DNA of 64,000 bases, from positions 4,227 through 68,226 of the forward strand of contig JAXDOR010000232.1 in NCBI GenBank assembly GCA_034668825.1, in the 5' to 3' direction. Positions 17,917 to 26,602 of this stretch are shown piece by piece; position 1 is the first letter of the stretch, and each line of letters starts with the position of its first letter. Below the pieces are notes generated by a model. It saw only the letters and a list, made by a program, of their open reading frames with translations. It searched no databases and had not been told where the DNA came from. A program made the position numbers and the translations under genes. Source of the stretch: CANKHA01 sp034668825. GTDB taxonomy: Bacteria > Pseudomonadota > Alphaproteobacteria > Rhizobiales > Xanthobacteraceae.

Positions 17917-18438
17917 TCAGGGGACCAGGGTGCGGAGCACCGCCGGCCATTTCCTTTCAGCCACGGTCAGCACGGTGTCCGGGTCTGCGGCGAAGCTGTT
18001 GCGCGCGTCTGGACTGTAGAACAGATAGAGCCGCTCGCCGACAATGGCCCATATTTGCGGGTGCCCCGGCGTAGCGACCCCCCGCGCCACGGCCACCGGA
18101 TCGTAGCCGCCGAAGACCGGCGTATAGACTTCTGGGTGCTCAAGAAAAGCCGTGCGGTTGCCCTCATTGCGGAAACGCCAGGTGGTGGCGGCGGCGGTAT
18201 ATTCGATCTCGCCTCGCCCCATCATTGGCCTGGCATCGGTGAAATAAGCGACCGGGTCGAACCCACTTAACGCCAGCCCGCGACGCGGATCGGTGACCAC
18301 TGTCTCGGTTGCCGCAGCTAGCCCGGCCGGCAATAGCCCCCCGGACAAGCCGCACAGCAGGAGAAAGCGGAAACCCACTTCCATCATCGCGGCGCCCGGC
18401 GACTTTCGCGGCTGCCGTGCTGTAGTCATACTTGTCAT
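17917..18438 (-). CDS. Exported YHS-domain protein
   Basis: About 173 residues. After a basic start comes a hydrophobic signal segment (MEVGFRFLLLCGLSGGLLPAG), then the YHS-domain pattern LALSGFDPVAYFTDARPMMGR and EHPEVYTPVFGGYDPVAVARG, common in exported alphaproteobacterial YHS proteins thought to bind metal. The frame is open far upstream, but the start is likely at 18,438 or 18,429, because beyond that it would enter the divergent eipA promoter. The ligand is unknown. Confidence 0.8.
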   Translation of the reverse strand: MTSMTTARQPRKSPGAAMMEVGFRFLLLCGLSGGLLPAGLAAATETVVTDPRRGLALSGFDPVAYFTDARPMMGRGEIEYTAAATTWRFRNEGNRTAFLEHPEVYTPVFGGYDPVAVARGVATPGHPQIWAIVGERLYLFYSPDARNSFAADPDTVLTVAERKWPAVLRTLVP

Positions 18439-18535
18439 TGATGGTAGGTTGATTCGAGGCGTCGGGCCTCGAATATAGACCGTCCGCATGAGCAACGAGT
18501 TAAACGGGCCGTTCCCAGCTTCCAAGGAGCACTCG

Positions 18536-19132
18536 ATGCGCGCCCTGCTGCGATCCTTTGTTTTGGTTCTTCTCGTCGCCGGTTTCGGACTCGGGCCTGC
18601 CGGCGCGCAACCCAGCCCGCAACCTGGTCGGCCACCGGCGTCGTCGAACAGCCACTTCGCACCTAATGAAATCCTCGACGCCGGGCACCAATTTTTTGGC
18701 TCCGTGTCGCGCGGGCTTGCCTCGATTGTCGAGAAAGCGACGAGCCAGTGGGGCCAGCCCAACGGATATATCCTCGGCCAGGAAGCTTCCGGCGCCTTCG
18801 TTGGCGGTCTGCGCTATGGCGAGGGCACGCTTTACACGAAGAACGCCGGGGACCTGCGCGTCTATTGGCAGGGTCCGTCGGTCGGCTTCGACCTGGGCGG
18901 CGAAGGCGCCCGGACCATGATGCTGGTTTATAATCTTCCCAGCACGGAAGCGGTCTATCAGCGCTTTGCCGGGGTAGACGGCTCCGCCTATTTCATCGGC
19001 GGCTTAGGCATGACGGCGCTCACGGCCAACAATATCATGGTGGTGCCGATACGCACCGGCGTTGGCATGCGTTTGGGCGCCAATATCGGCTATCTCAAGT
19101 TCACGCCAGAGGCGACCTGGAACCCCTTCTAA
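18536..19132 (+). CDS. eipA: Periplasmic envelope-integrity protein, EipA/DUF1134 family
   Basis: A 198-residue exported protein with signal peptide MRALLRSFVLVLLVAGFG and the DUF1134 core (QWGQPNGYILGQEASGAFVGG, YWQGPSVGFDLGGEGARTMMLVYNL). The family member EipA of Brucella is a periplasmic beta-barrel-like protein needed for envelope integrity and lies under CtrA control, which suits this neighbourhood. The ATG at 18,536 follows AAGGAG by 7 nt; an in-frame ATG at 18,488 is less likely. Confidence 0.88.
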   Translation: MRALLRSFVLVLLVAGFGLGPAGAQPSPQPGRPPASSNSHFAPNEILDAGHQFFGSVSRGLASIVEKATSQWGQPNGYILGQEASGAFVGGLRYGEGTLYTKNAGDLRVYWQGPSVGFDLGGEGARTMMLVYNLPSTEAVYQRFAGVDGSAYFIGGLGMTALTANNIMVVPIRTGVGMRLGANIGYLKFTPEATWNPF

Positions 19133-19291
19133 GCCCCTCATTTCTCTGCCAGGAAGCGGATTGTCGCCGGACGCGTCATTATTTGGCCCCGACGCCGCAG
19201 TTTAGGTTAACCAACGTTGAAGCTGGCAGGGGCCGCCTCTACATGGCATTGTCACGCTATGGGGCGAAGATGAGTTCCGGAGGCGTTCTTA

Positions 19292-20575
19292 ATGGTTGAA
19301 CCGATCATGTTTTTTGGGATCGGGTTCCTGGTCGCAGGCCTGCTCGGGCTGGTGTTCATCCCCCTCGTTCACGCCCGCGCCGTGCGCCTCACCATGCGGC
19401 GGCTGGAAGCCTCCACGCCGCTGTCGATGGCCGAAATCCAAGCCGACAAAGACCAGTTGCGGGCGGAATTCGCCATGTCGACCCGGCGCCTCGAAATGAG
19501 CGTCGAACAGATGAAGGCCAAGACCACGGGCCAACTCGCTGAACTTGGTAAGAAATCCGACGCCATCAACCGCCTCAAAGTGGAGCTTGGAGAAAAGACC
19601 GCCACCATCTTCGCGCTTGAAGCACGAGACAAGGCGCTGAGGGATCAGTTGCGCGCGACGGAAGAAGAGTTTTCCATCAAGCTCGTCGCCCTGCACGAGG
19701 CCGAGCGCACGCTCAGCGATAAGGAAGCCGCGCTTGCCAAGCTGACGGCGAGTCTTGACGAACATTCGGCGGCCAGCGACAGCAAAAGCATCGAGCTTAC
19801 GGCTCTGCGCACTCAGATCATCGCTCTTAAGGACCGGGTCGTCGACTTCGAGCAACAAGTCAACACCATGCACGAGCGGCTCTCCCGCGAGCGCATCGAC
19901 GCCGAAGAGGCCGCCCAGGAACTCGCCGCCGAGCGCGACAAGGTGGAAAATCTCGCCCGGCGTGTTGCCGAGCTGGAGCGCCAACTTATTGCGCAGACCA
20001 CCGAGGCGGAGATTCTCGGCCGTCGCGCCGAGCAACTGGAGACGCGGCTGGCCAACCAGGTTCGCCTTCTCGCCGAGCGCGATTATCAATGCGACCAGTT
20101 GCGCAGCCACCTTGATGGTGTGCGCAAGACGGAAGCCGACCTGCGCGCCGAACTCGGCGAGATCGAAGGTCGCCACAAGGCTGAAACCAGCAGCCTGAAG
20201 GCGGAAAAAGCACTGGCGGAAGAACAGCTCGACCGCCTGCGCGAGGAACGTGCAAAATTGCATCGCGAGATCGCGACGATGAAGCACGAGATAGAATCCT
20301 TTTGGGCTTCCGACCGCGTGGAAAACGCCTTGCTGCGCGAGAGGATCAACGACGTCGCGGCCGAAGTCGCTCGCCTCACCATGACCCTCGAAGGGCCGGG
20401 CTCGCCGATCGAAGCGATCCTCGCCGAAGATGCCCGCACTCATGTCAACGGAAACGGCGCCTCCGTGACCGACGAGGCCGCCACATCCGAAACCGGCGAA
20501 ACGGGCAGCAGTAATCTTGCCGACCGCATTCGCGCCCTGCAAGGCCGAGCCTCACAGATCGCGAAGCCCAATTAA
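19292..20575 (+). CDS. Membrane-anchored long coiled-coil protein
   Basis: A 427-residue protein: one N-terminal membrane segment (PIMFFGIGFLVAGLLGLVFI), then about 340 residues of nearly continuous heptad coiled coil (for example LRAEFAMSTRRLEMSVEQMK and DKVENLARRVAELERQLIAQ), and a short low-complexity tail ending in DRIRALQGRASQIAKPN. It resembles unnamed proteins found in this position in many Hyphomicrobiales genomes. A structural or envelope-organising role is possible but unproven. A possible CtrA half site (GGTTAACCAA) lies near 19,206. Confidence 0.75.
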   Translation: MVEPIMFFGIGFLVAGLLGLVFIPLVHARAVRLTMRRLEASTPLSMAEIQADKDQLRAEFAMSTRRLEMSVEQMKAKTTGQLAELGKKSDAINRLKVELGEKTATIFALEARDKALRDQLRATEEEFSIKLVALHEAERTLSDKEAALAKLTASLDEHSAASDSKSIELTALRTQIIALKDRVVDFEQQVNTMHERLSRERIDAEEAAQELAAERDKVENLARRVAELERQLIAQTTEAEILGRRAEQLETRLANQVRLLAERDYQCDQLRSHLDGVRKTEADLRAELGEIEGRHKAETSSLKAEKALAEEQLDRLREERAKLHREIATMKHEIESFWASDRVENALLRERINDVAAEVARLTMTLEGPGSPIEAILAEDARTHVNGNGASVTDEAATSETGETGSSNLADRIRALQGRASQIAKPN

Positions 20576-20641
20576 TTCGCGAAGTCAACGGCTGCTTGAC
20601 ACCCGCCGCTTCCGCTCCCTAAATCACGGCCCCGCTCGGCC

Positions 20642-20716
20642 GGGCGCTTAGCTCAGCGGTAGAGCGTTCCCTTCACACGGGAGAGGTCGTAGGTTCAATC
20701 CCTACAGCGCCCACCA
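20642..20716 (+). tRNA. tRNA-Val (anticodon CAC)
   Basis: A complete cloverleaf: acceptor GGGCGCT pairs with AGCGCCC, D arm GCTCAGCGGTAGAGC, anticodon loop TTCACAC (anticodon CAC), T arm with GGTTCAATCC, and an encoded CCA end (20,714-20,716). No integration signs are seen next to it. Confidence 0.97.
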
Positions 20717-20726
20717 GCCTTCGCCG

Positions 20727-21683
20727 CTACGGCTGCACAACCTTCCGCTTTTTCTCGGTGAGTACGAGGTAGAGCGAACTGGCGACGATCAGAGCCATGC
20801 CGACAAAGCTCCAAGGCCCAGGCATCTCACCGAACAACAAATAGCCAAGCGCCGCCGAATAGATGATGCGCGAATAGTCGAGCGGCGCCAGCACCGTGGC
20901 GTCGCCCTGCGACAGCCCATGCGTGATCATGGTCTGGCCGGAGATGCCGAGAAAGCCGACCACGGCGAGCAGCGCGAGTTCCGGCCAGGTCGGCGTCACC
21001 CACAACAGCACCGTCGGTATCAGCGCGAACAACGCGTTCCAGAAGGCGTAATAGAACATGATGATGCGGGTAGGCTCGGTCGTCTGCAAGCGCTTGATGC
21101 AGATAACGACAAGCCCACCGAACAACGCACCGGTAGCGCCGACGAATGCGCCGGGCTCAAACCCGGCGGTGAAAGGGCGCGCATAGAGCAAAATTCCCAG
21201 GAAGCCAACGACCGCGACCATCGAGCGGCGCCAGCCGGCGATCTCGCCGAGAAACATCAGAGCCAGCGGGATCATGAATAGCGGTCGCGAGAATTGCAGC
21301 GCCATCGAGTCCGCCAGCAGCATATGCGTGATGGTCCAGAAAAAGCAGGCGTTGCCGACCGCGCCGGTCGCACCGCGCAGGAGATGCATCACGGGCCGTT
21401 TCGTGCGCAAGGCCTCGAACGGGTTGCGAAAGAACAGCGGCAGCACGAAGAAGAAGCCGATCAAGGACCGGAAGAAAAGGATCTCGATGCTTGGAATGTT
21501 CGAGCCAAGATATTTCACCAGGGTCGCCATGACGACGAGCGTCAGCGATCCCGCCGACACGAGCGCTGCGCCGCGCGCGACGCTTTCCATCCCCTCCCAC
21601 CGGGCCCGGGCCAATGCACGCGGTTTTTGCAACCAGGGAAAGAGGGGAGCTCCAGGAACCGGGCTGGCTTCGTCTTCTTGCAT
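20727..21683 (-). CDS. EamA/DMT-family transporter
   Basis: A 318-residue integral membrane protein with about ten hydrophobic segments in two EamA repeats (the first begins MESVARGAALVSAGSLTLVV, the second near GAFVGATGALFGGLVVICI). Such drug/metabolite transporters export small molecules; the substrate cannot be told. The first 31 residues are soluble and Pro-rich, so an internal ATG at 21,590 is an alternative start. It ends 10 bp after tRNA-Val and is divergent from the first cupin gene. Confidence 0.85.
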   Translation of the reverse strand: MQEDEASPVPGAPLFPWLQKPRALARARWEGMESVARGAALVSAGSLTLVVMATLVKYLGSNIPSIEILFFRSLIGFFFVLPLFFRNPFEALRTKRPVMHLLRGATGAVGNACFFWTITHMLLADSMALQFSRPLFMIPLALMFLGEIAGWRRSMVAVVGFLGILLYARPFTAGFEPGAFVGATGALFGGLVVICIKRLQTTEPTRIIMFYYAFWNALFALIPTVLLWVTPTWPELALLAVVGFLGISGQTMITHGLSQGDATVLAPLDYSRIIYSAALGYLLFGEMPGPWSFVGMALIVASSLYLVLTEKKRKVVQP

Positions 21684-21807
21684 TATGGATATGCTTGTGG
21701 GTCTCGGGACAGATTGTGGGTGAAAACGATCAGCGGCAGGACTATATAAGTATCCTCACAAAATCTACGGCCGGTGAGCGCGCAGCTCCAATCGCAAAGG
21801 GCATAGC

Positions 21808-22398
21808 TTGAACGAAGATACGAAATCAAAAGTGCCCGCCGCCGCGGCAGCCCCCGGGCATAATTCATTTGCCGACGTGGTGTGGGAGCGCAAGACCAAG
21901 CACCGGGTGTTCGTGCGCGCGCTCGAAGGCACCTATGGCGAATTGATGCGGGAGTTGTTCACGCAGCCGCGCGTCTATCGCACCAAGGATCTGAAGTGGA
22001 AAGGCGGCCCGCAAACCTACGGCAAGAAGATCATCAACCCGCAGGCGAATAGGGTCACGCAGGCGATCGAGACCCATATCGAGGTCTATGCGCCAGGCGG
22101 CCGCAACAGCAAGCACGGTCACATGAACAGCGCCGTATTCTATGTGCTCAAAGGCAAAGGCCATGACGTGCATGACGGCAAGCGGCACGATTGGGAAGCC
22201 GGCGATTCAATGATCGTGGAAAACGCCTGCGTGCATCAGCATTTCAGCGATGAGGAGGATGACGAATGCATCGTCCTCGTGATGAAGGCGAAGCCGTTAT
22301 TCCTGTTCATGCATATGCTGTTTCAGAAGGTCTCGGAATTTCCCACGAAGGAGGGAACGCCGAAGCAGCTTGCCTTCACGCCGCCGCAGGATTTGTAG
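21808..22398 (+). CDS. Cupin-domain protein (paralogue of the 23,607 gene)
   Basis: A 196-residue single cupin. Metal motif 1 is in SKHGHMNSAVFYVLKGKGHD (HxH) and motif 2 in NACVHQHFSDEEDD. The flanking conserved segments VFVRALEGTYGELMRELFTQ and KAKPLFLFMHMLFQ are shared with the protein at 23,607-24,221, with roughly 70% identity by eye. It appears to start at TTG (21,808) after AAAGGG. It probably belongs to the same pathway as the minus-strand cupin genes, as a dioxygenase or binding protein for an unknown aromatic or acid substrate. Confidence 0.8.
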   Translation: MNEDTKSKVPAAAAAPGHNSFADVVWERKTKHRVFVRALEGTYGELMRELFTQPRVYRTKDLKWKGGPQTYGKKIINPQANRVTQAIETHIEVYAPGGRNSKHGHMNSAVFYVLKGKGHDVHDGKRHDWEAGDSMIVENACVHQHFSDEEDDECIVLVMKAKPLFLFMHMLFQKVSEFPTKEGTPKQLAFTPPQDL

Positions 22399-22415
22399 CA
22401 CACCTTGTTGATCCG

Positions 22416-22511
22416 CCTCATCCTGAGGAGCCGCGCATTGCGCGGCGTCTCGAAGGATGGGCGGCCTCATGCTTCGAGACGCATCGCTTCGCGATGCTCC
22501 TCAGCATGAGG
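22416..22511. repeat. Interspersed palindromic repeat (CCTCATCCTGAGGAGC type)
   Basis: The left arm CCTCATCCTGAGGAGC (22,416-22,431) and right arm GCTCCTCAGCATGAGG (22,496-22,511) are inverted copies with few mismatches. Inner arms GCGTCTCGAAGGATG and CATGCTTCGAGACGC also pair. This is a known kind of repeat between genes in Bradyrhizobium and Rhodopseudomonas relatives. Confidence 0.7.
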
Positions 22512-22521
22512 TCCTAAACTT

Positions 22522-22550
22522 GTCATGGCCGGGACAAGCCCGGCCATGAC
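22522..22550. repeat. Perfect 12-bp inverted repeat
   Basis: GTCATGGCCGGG, 5-nt loop, CCCGGCCATGAC, lying between the convergent cupin gene and the His-rich-tail gene. It belongs to the GTCAT/ATGAC palindrome family; without a T run it is not a clear terminator, though it may act bidirectionally. Confidence 0.7.
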
Positions 22551-22558
22551 AACTCTCA

Positions 22559-22981
22559 TCAATGATGGTGATCGTGCCCGTGATCGTGGGAATGGCCGTG
22601 TTCATGGTCGTGGTCGTGACCATGATCCGGCTCGATTTCTTCCGCTTCCGCATAGCCGAGCATCAGCGCTTCCATCACCTTGCGCAGTGGGTCTTCCTGT
22701 AGCGAGAGATGAGCGGCGAGGAAACCGGCAAGCCGCGCGAACACCAGCGGCTGCGCCGCCAGCCGCTGATAACGCTTGTCTTCCTGCGCCTCTTCGCCGT
22801 CGCGGGCGGTGCGCGACAAGGCGTCGGCGAAGAGTTTGTCCATATAGGCGAACAACTCTTCGGTTGACTCGGTCTTGGAGCGGCCATGCTTCGCTAGCAG
22901 CGACCGGGCGTGGCTGAGAAACCGCAAATATAGCTGGTCCTCAAGCTGGCTTGGGCCGTCTTCGTCGACTTCGCCGCACAT
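22559..22981 (-). CDS. Small soluble protein with histidine-rich tail
   Basis: A 140-residue helical protein of unknown family. The body (LEDQLYLRFLSHARSLLAKH, RYQRLAAQPLVFARLAGFLA) is followed by a tail alternating His and Asp (HGHDHDHEHGHSHDHGHD), a probable Ni, Co, Zn or Fe binding segment. It follows two cupin genes in the same direction, so it may supply metal to the metal-dependent cupins; that is inference from position. AAGGA precedes the ATG. Confidence 0.7.
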   Translation of the reverse strand: MCGEVDEDGPSQLEDQLYLRFLSHARSLLAKHGRSKTESTEELFAYMDKLFADALSRTARDGEEAQEDKRYQRLAAQPLVFARLAGFLAAHLSLQEDPLRKVMEALMLGYAEAEEIEPDHGHDHDHEHGHSHDHGHDHHH

Positions 22982-22998
22982 GGTTTTAATCCTTAATA

Positions 22999-23028
22999 GT
23001 CATGCCCCGGCCTCGTGCCGGGCATGAC
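22999..23028. repeat. GTCAT/ATGAC palindrome
   Basis: GTCATGCCCCGG, 7-nt loop, CCGGGCATGAC with a one-base bulge, between the His-rich-tail gene and the cupin gene that precedes it in transcription order. Same family as 1,872 and 22,522. Confidence 0.65.
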
Positions 23029-23036
23029 GACAATCG

Positions 23037-23594
23037 TTAGAAGCCCTCGGCATTCTCGAGCTGCTCGAACCAGTCGAAGCCCATGGGCTTCACGATCCGG
23101 CTATTGACCACGATGATGCGCGCTTCGTTCTTGGAGTCGGAGTTGAAGTGCTTGTGAGCACAATAGGGCGGGATATAGACGAAATCGCCCTGGCTCCATT
23201 CGAACTTCTGCGGCTCTTCCTCCCATTCGAATTCCATCTTGTCGTGGCAATCGAACTTCACGTCCCAATGCAGGTCGTAGCCGCTGCCCTCGACGACGTA
23301 GAACACTTCTTCCGATAGGTGGCGGTGCTTGCCCGAGGCCTTACCGGGCGCAAGGAACTGCATGTAAATGTCCAAGCAGCATTCCTTGGTGTCCATCTTC
23401 TCGTTGATGATCCACTTGATCAGCCCGTCGGGCGAACGCTCCAACGGCATCTGGTTGGCTTTAACGACATTCAGCCGCCCGTCATATTCCTTGCGAAACT
23501 GCTCCGACGCCTTCAGGGCCTCGGTGTAAAAATCAACATTCGTGGTTTGCGCGTGAGCGCGTTCCCGCTCGCGGGGGTCAACAACACTGCTCAT
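23037..23594 (-). CDS. Cupin-domain protein
   Basis: A 185-residue cupin. Motif 1 is GKASGKHRHLSEEVFYVVEG (HxH...E) and motif 2 is YIPPYCAHKHFNSDSKNEAR. It has an extra acidic insert (CHDKMEFEWEEEPQKFEW). AAGGAG stands 7 nt before the ATG. It is transcribed with the neighbouring cupin, TctC and amidohydrolase genes and is likely a metal-dependent oxygenase or sensor in the same pathway. Confidence 0.8.
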   Translation of the reverse strand: MSSVVDPRERERAHAQTTNVDFYTEALKASEQFRKEYDGRLNVVKANQMPLERSPDGLIKWIINEKMDTKECCLDIYMQFLAPGKASGKHRHLSEEVFYVVEGSGYDLHWDVKFDCHDKMEFEWEEEPQKFEWSQGDFVYIPPYCAHKHFNSDSKNEARIIVVNSRIVKPMGFDWFEQLENAEGF

Positions 23595-23606
23595 TATTCT
23601 TACTCC

Positions 23607-24221
23607 TTAAAGATCCGTGGGCGGCACATAGTTCATTTGCTTGGGCGTTCCGTCCGTCGGCGGATAATCGACCACGCGCTGAAACAGCATGTGCATGAAT
23701 AGGAAAAGGGGCTTGGCCTTCATGACGACGACAATCGACTCGTCATCCTGATCGTCATTGAAATGCTGGTGGACGCAGCCGTTCTCGACGATCAGCGCGT
23801 CGCCGGCTTCCCAGTCGTGCCGCTTGGTATCATGGACGTCGTGGCCCTTGCCCTTGAGGACGAAGAACACCGCGCTGTTCATGTGGCCGTGCTTCTGGCC
23901 GTAGCCGCCGGGCGCGAAACAGTCGATATGGCATTCGATCGATTGCGCGATCTTCACCGACTGCGGGTTGACGATTTTCTTGCCGTAATTGTGCGGGCCG
24001 CCTTTCCACTTCCAGTCCTTGGAGTGATAGACGCGCGGCTGGGTGAAGAGTTCGCGGACGAGTTCTCCATAGGTGCCTTCGAGCGCGCGGACGAAAACGC
24101 GCTTCTTCGTCCAGCGCTCCCAGACCGGCTCTTCCCGCGGGGTATTGGCCTCGATGTTATGGCCGGGGCCGGGCTCGGCCGCCTTCTTTCGGACGGCGGT
24201 ATCCGTTTTGCTGTCAGCCAA
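23607..24221 (-). CDS. Cupin-domain protein (paralogue of the 21,808 gene)
   Basis: A 204-residue cupin with motif 1 QKHGHMNSAVFFVLKGKGHD and motif 2 NGCVHQHFNDDQDDE. The closest relative in view is the + strand protein at 21,808, from the alignment of VFVRALEGTYGELVRELFTQ and the shared C-terminus PLFLFMHMLFQR. The start codon is TTG (24,221), with GGAG 7 nt upstream. Two diverged paralogues in one cluster may form a hetero-oligomer or act on successive intermediates. Confidence 0.8.
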   Translation of the reverse strand: MADSKTDTAVRKKAAEPGPGHNIEANTPREEPVWERWTKKRVFVRALEGTYGELVRELFTQPRVYHSKDWKWKGGPHNYGKKIVNPQSVKIAQSIECHIDCFAPGGYGQKHGHMNSAVFFVLKGKGHDVHDTKRHDWEAGDALIVENGCVHQHFNDDQDDESIVVVMKAKPLFLFMHMLFQRVVDYPPTDGTPKQMNYVPPTDL

Positions 24222-24385
24222 TGTATTTCTCCATTATTGTCCAGGTAAGCGCCTGGATAAGCCGAATTTCGTAGCCTTGTGGCACGTAATGTCTTTTCGC
24301 TCAAACCCTGGCAGGGAATCAAGCGCCCCGGGACGATTGAGGTTCCTTAGGCTGAAACAGGAATTATAGTTCTCATACGCTGGTT

Positions 24386-25498
24386 TCAGGCCACCTTGGG
24401 CGGCAGATCCTTCAGCTCGTTCTGGTAAGCCTCGTCCATGCGCGGCTTGAGGCCATGCTTGGCCAACGCATCGGCATACATCTGCCGGACCTCCGCGCTC
24501 TCGTCGGCATAATCGATCTGGAAGCCGCCGACACGCCGGCTGATCCACGACATCGGCACGCCTTGCGAATTGCGCGGCGACCAATGCTTGAAGGCGAGAT
24601 AGCGCGCGGGCGTCGGGCCGGTGTTGAAATGCTGGTGAAACCACTTGTTCGGCGGCACGATCAAGGTGCCGATTTCCCAATCATAGCGGCGTGGCTTTTC
24701 TCCCTCCGGCCACATCAGCGAATAGCCTTCGCCATTGAGCAGGATGACGTGGGCGCCGGGCCCGTGGGCGTGACCCTTTTTGTAAGTGCCGACCCCGAAC
24801 TGCGAAATGTGGCTGGCGAGCGAGCCGCGCGCCATGTTGAAACGGATATGCCCGCCGCCGGCGCCGCGCTCCTTGGCGCTGATCAGCGGCAGATTGACCG
24901 CGTCGGCAACAAAATTCGTCGTCAGCAGAAAGCCCTTCTGCTCGCCCTTGGCCGCGAAATAGTCTGGCTCGCCGGAAAACCTGCTTTTGAAATCGTATTG
25001 GGTGTTGAAGACGAAATCGGCATCGCCGTAGAGATTGAGCACGGACGGGAAATTGGTGACGGCGACATAGCGCGCCGGTTCTTGTCCGGAACCGTTGAAG
25101 TGCTGGTGCCAGGTATTGAGTGGAATGGCGAAGATCGCGCCAGCCTTCCATTCGAAGGTGATGCGCTGGCCGGCATCGTTCCACACCGTCGTGGAGCCGC
25201 GCCCGCCAAGAACCAAGATCATTTCTTCATAGAGTTGCCGCTGCGGCGCAAGCTTTCCGCCCGCCGGTATCTCGCAGACATAGCAGTCGTTCGAGGTACG
25301 CGACGCCTCATGATTGATGAAAATGCCGCGGCCGCCGCGGCGCGACCACGGCTTCAACTCGACGGTGCGGAGGTTGCGAACGTAATGCGCGCTGATGATG
25401 TCCAAGCCCTGGTCGCTCACCCAGCGTCCATACGGCGTATCTTTTTCAGTCTCGAATTTCTTCGCCAGCTCTTCTGAAACGGCTGCGTCTTTGGCCAT
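24386..25498 (-). CDS. Bicupin, dioxygenase-like
   Basis: A 370-residue two-domain cupin. In the first half the metal site appears only as WHQHFNGSG near residue 135. In the second half KKGHAHGPGAHVILLNGEGY and PPNKWFHQHFNTG give a full metal site, with a His replacing the usual Glu of motif 1. Length and duplication resemble gentisate-type ring-cleaving dioxygenases, but the close sequence signature is not that of a named enzyme. It probably shares an operon with the TctC-like gene 12 bp upstream in transcription order. Confidence 0.75.
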   Translation of the reverse strand: MAKDAAVSEELAKKFETEKDTPYGRWVSDQGLDIISAHYVRNLRTVELKPWSRRGGRGIFINHEASRTSNDCYVCEIPAGGKLAPQRQLYEEMILVLGGRGSTTVWNDAGQRITFEWKAGAIFAIPLNTWHQHFNGSGQEPARYVAVTNFPSVLNLYGDADFVFNTQYDFKSRFSGEPDYFAAKGEQKGFLLTTNFVADAVNLPLISAKERGAGGGHIRFNMARGSLASHISQFGVGTYKKGHAHGPGAHVILLNGEGYSLMWPEGEKPRRYDWEIGTLIVPPNKWFHQHFNTGPTPARYLAFKHWSPRNSQGVPMSWISRRVGGFQIDYADESAEVRQMYADALAKHGLKPRMDEAYQNELKDLPPKVA

Positions 25499-25510
25499 CG
25501 GTACTCTGTC

Positions 25511-26554
25511 TTATTGCTGCTGCAGCGCTTGCTTCGCCCGAGCCACGACATTGGGCGATAGGGCGTAGACTTTGGCCACCATGGCCTGCACGTCCTCACC
25601 CGACAAAGGATCGATGTCGAGCTTCATCTTCTGCGCGTCGGCGAGAAATTCCTTGTCCTGCATCGTGGCCATGAAGGCCTTGCGCAACGCGGCCACCCGC
25701 TTTGGCGGAACGCCGGGTGCCAGCAGATAGGGGCGCCCGAACAGGCCTTGGCTATAGACCAGTTCCATCACCTGCCGATCCTCGTCGGTCTTGGCGAAGC
25801 TGAGCGCCAGGGGCACGCCCATCTTGTTCATGTCCGGCTGGCCACGGGTGGTTTCCTGCGCGAGAATCTTGATCGTTCCGTTGGTCAGCCAATCGGGATG
25901 CGTGGCGGCGAGGCTGGTCCAGCCAAGACCGCAAATCCCGTGAACCTCACCCCGCTCAATCGCCAGCGTGATCTCCCGCGTGCCCGCATAGCCGCTCACC
26001 AGCCGCAGCTTGGTGCCGAGCACATTGTTCAGCATCATCGGAAGGTCGCGGGTGGTCGCGCCCTGCCCGCTGGCGCCCAGCGTTATTTCCTTGGTGAAGG
26101 TTTCCTGGAAGCTTTTTGCCGGAGCGTCGGCGCGCGCGAGACAGAGATAGACGTCGCTGTTGGCGCTGCCGACATAGATCGATTTGCTCGGCTCGTGCTG
26201 CACCGGCGCCTCGCCCAGGAGCGGCTGCAAAATCGCGCCCGGCTGGATGGCGCCGATAACGGTTCCGTCTTTCGGCGCCACTCCATAAACATAGGCGGCT
26301 GCCTTGTTGCTGCCGGCGCCCGGCATGTTCTGCGGCACGATGGTTGGCTTGCCGGGAATGTAATTGCCCAGATAGCGCGCCACCACGCGGGCATAGCTAT
26401 CGTAACCGCCGCCTACATCGGAGCCGATCACCATATAGATCTGCTTGCCTTTGTAGAATTGCTCGACGGCGTCCTGGGCCGACGCAGGGCCAGCGGCGGC
26501 GAGCGCAACGGTTGCGACGATGATCGCGCGCGCGAGACTGCACTTCATAGTCAT
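25511..26554 (-). CDS. TctC/Bug-family substrate-binding protein
   Basis: A 347-residue exported protein with a signal peptide ending ...AAAGPASAQD, followed by the Bug-family pattern FYKGKQIYMVIGSDVGGGYD and IVPQNMPGAGSNKAA. Such proteins are the periplasmic receptors of tripartite tricarboxylate transporters and usually bind carboxylates. No TctA/TctB membrane genes are in the window, so it would depend on a distant transporter. Its place between a bicupin and an amidohydrolase suggests uptake or sensing of the pathway substrate. The ATG at 26,554 follows AAGGGAAGGG. Confidence 0.9.
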   Translation of the reverse strand: MTMKCSLARAIIVATVALAAAGPASAQDAVEQFYKGKQIYMVIGSDVGGGYDSYARVVARYLGNYIPGKPTIVPQNMPGAGSNKAAAYVYGVAPKDGTVIGAIQPGAILQPLLGEAPVQHEPSKSIYVGSANSDVYLCLARADAPAKSFQETFTKEITLGASGQGATTRDLPMMLNNVLGTKLRLVSGYAGTREITLAIERGEVHGICGLGWTSLAATHPDWLTNGTIKILAQETTRGQPDMNKMGVPLALSFAKTDEDRQVMELVYSQGLFGRPYLLAPGVPPKRVAALRKAFMATMQDKEFLADAQKMKLDIDPLSGEDVQAMVAKVYALSPNVVARAKQALQQQ

Positions 26555-26602
26555 GCTTGCCCTTCCCTTCGTCTCGCCGGAAATTTGTTTGTTTTGCCGC
26601 GC

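Noticed and set aside
19289..20542. 417-codon open frame on the minus strand opposite the coiled-coil gene
   Set aside because: The + strand product has clear heptads, a membrane anchor and a ribosome site; the antisense frame is a by-product of high GC and biased codon use.
20642..20716. tRNA-Val as an integration site for the cupin region
   Set aside because: No second copy of its 3' end was found in the window and no integrase is nearby.
24455..25477. 340-codon open frame opposite the bicupin gene
   Set aside because: Shadow of a well-supported minus-strand gene with metal motifs and operon context.
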